Made by a program: the position numbers and the translations under genes | Source of the DNA: Chitinophagaceae bacterium | GTDB lineage: Bacteria; Bacteroidota; Bacteroidia; Chitinophagales; Chitinophagaceae | DNA length: 6,625 nt | Assembly: GCA_003136915.1 (NCBI GenBank) | Contig: PLEB01000244.1 | Location: 1-6,625, forward strand | Direction of reading: 5' to 3' | Shown: positions 1 through 6,592 of the stretch, in pieces | How the letters are laid out: each line of letters begins with the position of its first letter | Position numbering within the stretch: position 1 is the stretch's first letter | The notes under the pieces: generated by a model | The model's input: only the letters and a program-made list of their open reading frames with translations | Told to the model about the DNA's origin: nothing | Database searches by the model: none

Positions 1-851
1 ATGAGGGCAATCCACCTGTTTCTAGATAAAGCAGCCAGCGGTTGAAATACATAATCCCTGCACCAGGAGGATAATGAAATATGCCATCTGCGCCAAAAAT
101 CCTGCATATTGGTTGCCATGAACGGTGCGTTGAAATTTTCCATTACGCGTATCCCCCATAATAAACCTGCACCAATAGCAAGATCAGAAAATCCGGCAAA
201 CTGGAAATAAGTATTTCCGGTGAAGGCGATTACTTCCAGATAAAGCCTGAGCGCATGGGAATGAACTCCCCGCGCTATCTGGGTCAACTGCGTGCTGAAA
301 AGAAAATTACCCAGGAAATCAATTTTAACCAATCCGTAAAGTATACGCTCCAAACCATCTGAATACAGGGATGCATTCCATTTCATTCTTCTCTGGCTGC
401 GTTGAAAATCGGGCATCCGGTGTATGGGCCCGATCAGGATCACAGGCAGAAAAAGTAAATACTGTAAATAAGCCAGAAGTGTGGGCTTTTGCATCTCCGC
501 TTTATAGCATTCGATGGCTACGTGGATCTGCCGGAATGCGTAGTAAGACAAACCCAGTGGTATCAGCCATTGCCCTGTCGCAAATTTCAATTTGTAAACG
601 AGCAGCGGAATGAGCGGTAGAAAGACCGTTACAATAACCTTAGAGCGGCTGGATTTAAAAAAATCATATTTCCAAACAGACCATTGAAGAAATGCAACGG
701 TTACCATCAGGAGCACGGAAAGAGGCGCAACCCAGGCAAGCAGGAGAAACGTGATAATAGCCATGACATTGGCTTTCCAGTAATTCGGCACGCTCCATAT
801 CAATGGGGATGATAAAAGAATAACAACAAGGAATATTGCCTGAAGGATCAT
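1..851 (-). CDS. MBOAT-family membrane O-acyltransferase (AlgI/DltB-like), 3' end outside window
   Basis: Partial gene: the start is in the window, the stop is not; 283 codons are visible of a family usually 400-500 residues long. I translated it by hand from the ATG at 849-851. It is very hydrophobic, with likely membrane spans near residues 1-20, 27-57, 71-87, 97-115, 126-144 and 204-235. MBOAT hallmarks appear in order: IPLGLSYYAF at 97-106, LIGPIHRMPDF at 139-149, FAGFSDLAIG at 218-227, ENFNAPF at 238-244 and DFWRRWHISLSSW at 251-263. The family transfers acyl groups from a cytoplasmic donor to an acceptor at or beyond the membrane. His257 of the WRRWHISLS block is present; the second conserved histidine, usually held to be catalytic, would lie past the window edge. 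The ATG overlaps the stop of the SGNH gene (ATGA), so translation is probably coupled. The neighbouring carrier-fused ligase suggests a carrier-bound acyl donor, as in DltB. Family assignment is secure; donor and acceptor are unknown. Confidence 0.93.
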   Translation of the reverse strand, partial: MILQAIFLVVILLSSPLIWSVPNYWKANVMAIITFLLLAWVAPLSVLLMVTVAFLQWSVWKYDFFKSSRSKVIVTVFLPLIPLLVYKLKFATGQWLIPLGLSYYAFRQIHVAIECYKAEMQKPTLLAYLQYLLFLPVILIGPIHRMPDFQRSQRRMKWNASLYSDGLERILYGLVKIDFLGNFLFSTQLTQIARGVHSHALRLYLEVIAFTGNTYFQFAGFSDLAIGAGLLWGIRVMENFNAPFMATNMQDFWRRWHISLSSWCRDYVFQPLAALSRNRWIAL

Positions 852-1702
852 AATTTCTTTAGTTGACGCGCCATCATCCGGCAAAAAAAGTCACAGAAAA
901 CAATACTTCCCTTATCGTTTAAATGCGCCTTATCAAAAAAATAACTGCTGTCCAGGCTTAATTGAGGGTCAGCATACTCCAGGGAAATTTTCTTCTTCAG
1001 GAATTCTATGTTCCTTTTAAAGGCAGCGGTGTCAGAACTTTTCCATTTTCTAGATTCCAAACCTTTTTCTATGGGAAAATTCACGAGAAGAAACCTGGCT
1101 CCACCCGATTGCCATCGTTCGGCAAGATTCCGGAATGAAATCAGGTCGGCTGAATCAATCATTCCACTTCTCATGGTCCCGATGGGAAAGTCGAGCTCGT
1201 GCTCATATACAGGTCTTAAATCCGGCTGATAGACGTTGTGTAATTTTTTAAATGCCATCATATTTCGGAAAGTCTCTCCATACCTGGTTAAAACGGGGAC
1301 TTCAGCGCCCCGGTAAAAAAGCATATTCGCTTCGATTACAACGAGGCTTGGTTGCACTTGTTGAAGCACGGGCATATCATTTATCATGGAAGACAAAACA
1401 CCGGACTCCTGCCAATACTTAATAACTTTTGTATTTTGGCCGGTTGTTTTTTCAACACAGGATCCCAGGCTATCACTGTGCGCAAGCCCTGATTCTACAA
1501 GCGAAGTACCGAATATCAATACGATGGCTTTGCCATGTGCAGCCAGAAATCCATCCCTGACGAAAGATTCCCTGCTGGTCCTTTCAAATATTCTTACTGA
1601 TCGCTCAGTGAAATGAATCCACCCAAACAAAATGGCTACTGTCGGGATCAGAACAATCCAGACAATCAACGGAGGAGGTTTATTTTGGCCCGGATTATCC
1701 AT
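848..1702 (-). CDS. Membrane-anchored SGNH/GDSL-family protein, DltD/AlgJ-like partner of the MBOAT
   Basis: 284 residues. A short N-terminus rich in Pro is followed by one hydrophobic segment (about residues 11-30), with no lipobox or clear cleavage site, so a signal anchor with the rest of the protein in the periplasm is likely. SGNH blocks are visible: the nucleophile block IFGTSLVESG (63-72) with Ser67 in a G-T-S-L context, VVIEANMLF (121-129) at the place of the usual G-x-N-D block with Asn126, and FFDKAHLNDKG (255-265) giving the D-x-x-H pair Asp257/His260. The Ser/Asp/His set therefore looks intact. Proteins of this fold commonly pair with MBOAT transferases (DltD, AlgJ/AlgX, PatB) and finish or proofread acyl transfer outside the membrane. 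The start at 1702 overlaps the preceding stop by 8 bp (ATGGATAA) and the stop overlaps the MBOAT start by 4 bp. A plain lipase/esterase is the alternative, but the context argues against it. Confidence 0.85.
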   Translation of the reverse strand: MDNPGQNKPPPLIVWIVLIPTVAILFGWIHFTERSVRIFERTSRESFVRDGFLAAHGKAIVLIFGTSLVESGLAHSDSLGSCVEKTTGQNTKVIKYWQESGVLSSMINDMPVLQQVQPSLVVIEANMLFYRGAEVPVLTRYGETFRNMMAFKKLHNVYQPDLRPVYEHELDFPIGTMRSGMIDSADLISFRNLAERWQSGGARFLLVNFPIEKGLESRKWKSSDTAAFKRNIEFLKKKISLEYADPQLSLDSSYFFDKAHLNDKGSIVFCDFFCRMMARQLKKL

Positions 1703-3503
1703 GCTTTACTTTAATCAGCTCAGTTGCTTTCCGGATACTGTTCATGGTGATGACTTCTGCGGTATTGAAGCGCACCTTGAAATGGTCTTCCAGAGAAGTG
1801 ATAAAACTGAGATGTGCCAGCGAATCCCATCCTGCAACAGTTTGGGATGTATCGTGTATCGATAACCTGGTCACAGGTACCTGGAAAGATTCAGATGCGA
1901 TGGATAATACATCTTCTTCAAAATCTCCTGTATTTACCAGGTTCTTAGGTTGAAGGTTCAATAGTTGCTCACGCAGCGCATTCAGTTGCACTTTGCCGGA
2001 TACACCTTTCGGAAGCGAGTCGACAATAAATATGCGGTTTGGCACTTTCTTTTCTTCGAGCGATTGACGGCATTCTTCAATGATCTCTGTGCCGGTGAGA
2101 CTGGATCCGGGTTTTAACACAACGGCAGCTACCAGTCTTTCGCCAAATACCTCATCGGGCATGCCTACTGCACAGGCTTCTGATATCGCTGAATTTTTCA
2201 GAATGCATTCGGTTACTTCTTCCGGTTGAATATTAATTCCGCCTGAGATAATGAGATTCTTTTTTCTTCCGCGAATAGTAACAAATCCATCGCTATCCTG
2301 CGAAGCCAGATCACCACTAAGAAACCAGCCATGAGCAAAAGCTTCGGAGGTCAGCACGGGATCGGCCCAATAATTTTTCATGATATGGTCGCCGCGAAGA
2401 CACAGCTCGCCGGTTTGCCCGGGGGCAATTTCTTCAAACTGATCATTCACAATTTTAATTTCGCAGTCCACCGGTTTACCAACAGAATACTTGCGATAAG
2501 TACCTGTCAGCGGTCCGCAGAACAGGCTGCCGGCAACGGTTTCCGTTAGTCCGAATACATTGGAAACAGGAATTTTAAATACTGTTTCAAATTTATCCCA
2601 TAAGCTGGGTTCAAGATGCGCCGACACAGAGATCAGGGCCTGGAACTCGGGGTACTGAAAGCTGTCTTCATAGTTTTCAGCAAATGGAAGGATCATATTC
2701 AGCATGGCAGGAACCACAAATACATGCGAAATATTATTCGCATATCCATAGTCGAGGAATTCCTGAATTTTCTCAATGGTAAACTTGAAGGGTTTGTGCC
2801 AGGTGCATCCTGTGTATGCAGCCAACACGGGTCCCTGAATGCATCCATCCGCATGACAAAGAAAAAGCAGGTTCATCAACCGGCTGTTTTCATTCATGCT
2901 GTAAACTTTTTTCAGCGTGGCGAGATGGGCCGCCAGATTTCCCTGCGTAATGGAAACACCTTTTGAATCTGCGGTTGTTCCCGAAGTGAAAATAATGTAG
3001 GCGATGAGATCCGATGCGGGCGTTTCAGGAAATTTGCTTGCGGGAGTTGCATTTTCCAGCACAGTTAAATAATCATTGGAAGGCGCTTCGGATTTATTCT
3101 TCTTAAGAAATTTTCCCAATAGCCCTGAGCCGGAAATGCTTTCTTTTTGATATGCCAGCACAGGAAGAGATGCGGGCAGTTGCCAGTTCTCCAGCGTTTC
3201 CCTATCCGCGATAATATATTTTGGGTTGGTCCGGTTGATCGTGCTCTTGGCCCTGGGTGCTTTTGATTCCGGATCGGCGATAACTACCGTAATGCCGTTG
3301 GCGAGTGCAGAAATAAAAAGCGCACTCATTTCCGGTTCATTGGCAACTGCAAGTACAATATTGTCGCCGGACCTGATATTCAAAGATTCAAAAAGCCCGG
3401 AGATCTGTTTTATCTTTTGCTGAAGCCAGCCATAAGTAAAAGCTTTCTGCCGGGTTTGCAGAAAGATTTTGTCGGGGGTTTGGGTAAAGACTTTTTCTAA
3501 CAT
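1695..3503 (-). CDS. Adenylate-forming acyl ligase fused to a C-terminal acyl carrier domain (DltA-DltC-like fusion)
   Basis: 602 residues, cytoplasmic, no signal or membrane segment. Residues 1 to about 515 are an AMP-binding (ANL) enzyme: P-loop A3 IFTSGTTADSKG (171-182), A5 FGLTET (317-322), A7 GWFLSGDLA (392-400, Asp398), A8 RGRKKNLIISGG (411-422) and A10 LPKGVSGKVQ (497-506) with the catalytic lysine at 504. Residues about 524-602 form a carrier domain whose GWDSLAHL motif (558-565) gives the phosphopantetheine serine Ser561. The natural reading is that the enzyme activates a carboxylic acid with ATP and loads its own carrier domain, combining the jobs of DltA and DltC. The stretch FLCHADGCIQG (214-224) resembles the FHxxG region of acyl-CoA synthetases, not the Asp-containing pocket of amino acid adenylation domains, so a fatty or other organic acid is favoured over an amino acid; this is inference. 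A8 carries Asn416 where Asp is usual. Start: ATG six bases after the upstream stop, without Shine-Dalgarno. Confidence 0.9.
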   Translation of the reverse strand: MLEKVFTQTPDKIFLQTRQKAFTYGWLQQKIKQISGLFESLNIRSGDNIVLAVANEPEMSALFISALANGITVVIADPESKAPRAKSTINRTNPKYIIADRETLENWQLPASLPVLAYQKESISGSGLLGKFLKKNKSEAPSNDYLTVLENATPASKFPETPASDLIAYIIFTSGTTADSKGVSITQGNLAAHLATLKKVYSMNENSRLMNLLFLCHADGCIQGPVLAAYTGCTWHKPFKFTIEKIQEFLDYGYANNISHVFVVPAMLNMILPFAENYEDSFQYPEFQALISVSAHLEPSLWDKFETVFKIPVSNVFGLTETVAGSLFCGPLTGTYRKYSVGKPVDCEIKIVNDQFEEIAPGQTGELCLRGDHIMKNYWADPVLTSEAFAHGWFLSGDLASQDSDGFVTIRGRKKNLIISGGINIQPEEVTECILKNSAISEACAVGMPDEVFGERLVAAVVLKPGSSLTGTEIIEECRQSLEEKKVPNRIFIVDSLPKGVSGKVQLNALREQLLNLQPKNLVNTGDFEEDVLSIASESFQVPVTRLSIHDTSQTVAGWDSLAHLSFITSLEDHFKVRFNTAEVITMNSIRKATELIKVKHG

Positions 3504-3509
3504 AGGGGG

Positions 3510-6308
3510 TTATATTTTGAAATAATGATCGAGCAGTGTTTTGCGGAGCACTTTATTGTGATTACCCCGCGGGATCTGCTCTACGGCTTCTATAAGTAAC
3601 GGTACCGCATATGCGCCGATATATTCTGTGATCGTCTTTTTGATGGAGGGGATGATTCCTGCGGTCTGTGAACTATCTGCAGGAACAAAAAACAAGGCTA
3701 TGGATTCCCTTTCTTTTTCCAGGAGGGGACAAAGCGCCCAGTCACTTAGTTCTGGAATTTCCTGCAACACTTCTTCCACTGCCATGAGCTCGATCCTTTC
3801 GCCGGAAGGCAGTTTAATGATATCGGATAATCTTCCGTAAAGGCTAAGGCTGCCGTCGGGATATTGTGAAGCCAGGTCCTTTGTGTGGAACCATCCGTTA
3901 TGGAGGCAGGCAGCAGAAGCTTCCGGATTCCGGTAGTAACCAGAGAATACACCGGCTCCGTAAATGCAGAGTTCGCCTTTTTTACCAGCAGGTAATTCAT
4001 TGCCGGACTCGTCAATGATTTTTATCAGGCAATCGACTGGCTGGCCGATGCAATAATCGTCCGTGGCTTTATATCCGGGAGGCTCGGCGATGCAGATTCC
4101 GGAGGTTTCCGTTAGTCCGTAATAATTAAGGAGAGGAATCCCGGTTTGATTTTCCCATTTCATTCTTAACTCAAACGGCAATGCATTTCCCGTGCATAGA
4201 GCCAGGCGCATTCTATGACGCGAAGGCGCAAGTTGGGAATCGCGGGAAGCCAGTAGAAGTTGTTTAAAGAAGGATGGGTTCGCGGTGAGTATTGTAATAT
4301 TTTCCTCAACGATGAGTTGAACGAGTTGATAAATATCTTTTCCTTTATTCGGGATCACGCTGCAGGCGCCTACTTCAGTAATGCATACAGTTGCCTGGCG
4401 AAGGCCACTCATGGTTTCCAGCGAGCCGAGTGCGAAATAACGATCCGATTTTTTCCATTGATAGGTCTCTGTCATTGCCCTTCCCGAGCGGATCAGTTGT
4501 GCATGGGTAAGCGGGATACCTTTGGGATTTCCCGTTGATCCGGTGGTCCAGAGGATGACGGCAATATCATCCGGATCAGGACGGCTGCCGGGTTCCAGCT
4601 CGTTTTCAGCGTTGGACGAAAGCCAGGAATCAAAAGAAAAATCGGGTTGGAATCCGGGTTCATTGACCAGGTCCGTCATGATCATTTTACGGATTCCTGC
4701 ATGTTTAAGCTGTGCATGGATTACAGGATCCACCAGCGCCATGGATGGGGAAAGCTGTCTAACGTAGTCCTGTATGCGCAATACAGATTCCTTTGTCGAA
4801 ATGGGAACAACGACAATGCCCAGGCTCACCGCGGCCCAGAAAACAAGCATGACCTCCGGATGAAGGTCAGCGCAAATCAGGAGTTTATCGCCTTTGCGAA
4901 TCCCTTCCTGCAGCAGGGCTTTTTTGACCAGTGAGATGAGTTCATCCGCTTCATTGTATTTAAGCGATTCGTTTCCGCATTTGATCCAGGTTTCATCCGC
5001 GAAAAAAGCAGCGGCCTGTTTCCAGAGTGAGGCCAGGTTTTCTTCTTTTCTTTCCAGGATGTATCGCTGATGACCGAGCAAGCTCTGCAGCCGGAAACCT
5101 GCTTCATCAACCGGAACAACCTGTGCAAGTTCAAGTTGAAAAACAGTTTCCAGGATCTGCTGCATGTCTTCTTTGCCGATATTCGTTTTCCTTCTTATTT
5201 CATTGAGCGGATAACCATGGCCGGCCCAGTAAAGCACTTCGCGGGTTTGCTCGTCCACCGGTTTTCCGATACTTTCTGAAACGCGTTTGGTATATACGGA
5301 ATGTCTTTCGAGTAGTTCATCTATGAGCGGACCATAAGTTTTAGTATTGAACTCAAGGCAGTGCGTCAATTCGTTGATATGAAGGAAGGGATTTTGCAGG
5401 AGATAATATTTTTCCCAGTCCTGCTCATGACCCCGCCAGGGTTTCAGTACCGGTTTGTCACCGGACGGAAGCCACGCTACGCAACCATTGTAGTCGGAAT
5501 GTGCGGGCTCGGAAACCAGCACTTTTTCTTTATCCGTGCTGCGGTCGTTCCAGTTGAAATTTCCCGGCTCTGACATGATATAACCCTTTCTATGTGTCAG
5601 CGGCTCCAGCTGTGAGAAAAGAAAATCATAATCATTTCCATGAAGCTGACGGCAGCCCCGGTCAAAATATGGTTCGGGTTTATTATTTGTGAGATGCACA
5701 TGCGGAAAAAGAATCGGAGCCGTTGGTTTGGCAATGCGGTTTATCTCCGAGAGCAAGTCAGGCTGGTTGAAGCGATGCAACAGGTCCATTCCAACGATAG
5801 CAGAAACGCTGTGAGTTTCCAGGGGGAATGGACGGAGAAAATCCGCGAACATTACGGTATGATTGGGACGTCTTTCACGCGACATCCAATAATGAAAACC
5901 CTTATAGCCAAGAATATCTTTATCCGCTTCCCATACGGTGATCACGTGCTGATCAGGAAACCAGCCGGCAAGCATGGAGGCAGTCCATCCGCTGCGGTCC
6001 CAGAGATTCAGAATAGTATCACCTGGTTTTAGTTGCTTCCGCATATAGTCCACAAACGGAAACAAAGCCTTAAAACATTCATTGAAAGGTTGAAAGCAGG
6101 CGTAGATATCCAGGGAAGGAAAGCGGCCCTTCTGACGAAGGAACTGCTTGTATTTATTTCTGTTTCGGGAAAGGTAGTCTTGCAGGGAATCCAGTTCATC
6201 TCCATGCGATCGCAGCATCAGGTCCTTTTTATCGGCAAAATGAAGATGACCAATAAACGGATAAGATCCGCACTGTTCAGGGATTAGTTTCCATCCAGCG
6301 TGTTCCAT
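3510..6308 (-). CDS. Fusion of SAM-methyltransferase-like domain and adenylate-forming (AMP-binding) domain
   Basis: 932 residues, predicted cytoplasmic. Residues about 90-250 look like a class I methyltransferase: GDTILNLWDRSGWTASMLA (96-114) at motif I, an acidic strand end VITVWEAD (122-129), and ADFLRPFPLETHSVSAIVG (155-173) followed by LLHRF and LLSEINRIAKP as in methyltransferase type 11 proteins. Motif I has lost most glycines, so SAM binding is uncertain. Residues about 300-415 are unassigned and mostly helical. Residues about 430-932 are an AMP-binding domain: ILWTTGSTGNPKG (585-597), YYGLTETSG (729-737), GWFHTKDLA (805-813), YGRLSDIIKLPSGERIE (824-840) and IPRGNHNKVLRKTL (912-925) with the A10 lysine at 919. 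A7 reads TKD where TGD is usual, with the aspartate kept. There is no carrier domain, so the product may go to the neighbour's carrier, to CoA or to a small acceptor. The ATG at 6308 is the first start after an in-frame TGA upstream. It is the first gene of the operon. Substrate unknown. Confidence 0.85.
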   Translation of the reverse strand: MEHAGWKLIPEQCGSYPFIGHLHFADKKDLMLRSHGDELDSLQDYLSRNRNKYKQFLRQKGRFPSLDIYACFQPFNECFKALFPFVDYMRKQLKPGDTILNLWDRSGWTASMLAGWFPDQHVITVWEADKDILGYKGFHYWMSRERRPNHTVMFADFLRPFPLETHSVSAIVGMDLLHRFNQPDLLSEINRIAKPTAPILFPHVHLTNNKPEPYFDRGCRQLHGNDYDFLFSQLEPLTHRKGYIMSEPGNFNWNDRSTDKEKVLVSEPAHSDYNGCVAWLPSGDKPVLKPWRGHEQDWEKYYLLQNPFLHINELTHCLEFNTKTYGPLIDELLERHSVYTKRVSESIGKPVDEQTREVLYWAGHGYPLNEIRRKTNIGKEDMQQILETVFQLELAQVVPVDEAGFRLQSLLGHQRYILERKEENLASLWKQAAAFFADETWIKCGNESLKYNEADELISLVKKALLQEGIRKGDKLLICADLHPEVMLVFWAAVSLGIVVVPISTKESVLRIQDYVRQLSPSMALVDPVIHAQLKHAGIRKMIMTDLVNEPGFQPDFSFDSWLSSNAENELEPGSRPDPDDIAVILWTTGSTGNPKGIPLTHAQLIRSGRAMTETYQWKKSDRYFALGSLETMSGLRQATVCITEVGACSVIPNKGKDIYQLVQLIVEENITILTANPSFFKQLLLASRDSQLAPSRHRMRLALCTGNALPFELRMKWENQTGIPLLNYYGLTETSGICIAEPPGYKATDDYCIGQPVDCLIKIIDESGNELPAGKKGELCIYGAGVFSGYYRNPEASAACLHNGWFHTKDLASQYPDGSLSLYGRLSDIIKLPSGERIELMAVEEVLQEIPELSDWALCPLLEKERESIALFFVPADSSQTAGIIPSIKKTITEYIGAYAVPLLIEAVEQIPRGNHNKVLRKTLLDHYFKI

Positions 6309-6592
6309 ACGAATAAAGTCCAGGGGGTTAAGGTTGACTTTTCAAACGGGGACTGGAATCGATTGGTTCTGAGAAGGGATATGGGAGTTTGGGTTCGGAA
6401 TATCCGGGGCATAAACTTAGAAACAAATTCTGAAGTATGCAATAGTGAGCTTAAGAATGAGTATTCCTCCGGACGGCATTTTGGAGAAAGGCAGCCCGGG
6501 CCAGCTTCGCCGGATGGGTATTATCGCGGAAAGGGCTTAGTTATGAGCACTTTAATGGCTTTTTTGGGAGGGCGGGTACTGAGGCAGTTCAA
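6309..6592. other. Intergenic region between ssb and the acylation operon
   Basis: This 284-base gap is the only sizeable non-coding stretch. Apart from the candidate promoter I see no tRNA, no repeat array and no convincing small gene. Minus-strand ATG frames here are short (about 20 and 43 codons), with no recognisable motif; one runs out of frame into the start of the fusion gene. A plus-strand frame spans nearly all of it but also covers the ssb stop and has no protein-like features. An 8-bp palindrome GCCCGGGC sits at 6494-6501 without a T-run. Confidence 0.6.
6412..6443 (-). promoter_or_regulatory. Candidate Bacteroidota-type promoter for the four-gene operon
   Basis: On the minus strand, TAAGTTTA (6419-6412) matches the Bacteroidota -7 consensus TAnnTTTG at all fixed positions but the last. 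ATTG (6443-6440) lies 20 bases upstream, matching the -33 TTTG element in three of four bases at the usual 19-21 spacing. Transcription would begin near 6405, giving a leader of about 95 nt before the ATG at 6308. The position, between the ssb stop and the first operon gene, is right. Such short motifs arise by chance, so this remains a prediction. Confidence 0.4.

Noticed and set aside
3746..5134. Minus-strand open frames of 85-89 codons inside the fusion gene (3746-4015 and 4877-5134)
   Set aside because: They are out of frame within the intact AMP-binding coding sequence; the main frame continues unbroken with all core motifs, so no frameshift is implied.
371..6287. Many plus-strand open frames of 65-130 codons opposite the operon
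   Set aside because: All lie antisense to genes with clear family motifs and show no domain of their own; they are shadows.
1..6308. Annotation as a classical dltABCD D-alanylation operon
   Set aside because: Carrier is fused, the ligase pocket looks acyl-specific, the phylum signs are Gram-negative, and the methyltransferase fusion has no dlt counterpart; only the general logic is shared.
1695..6308. A nonribosomal peptide synthetase cluster
   Set aside because: No condensation, thioesterase or reductase domain is visible and only one carrier domain exists; the MBOAT and SGNH genes fit acyl export better.
6494..6501. Palindrome GCCCGGGC in the intergenic region as a terminator or operator
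   Set aside because: Only eight bases with no matching flanks and no T-run; expected by chance.
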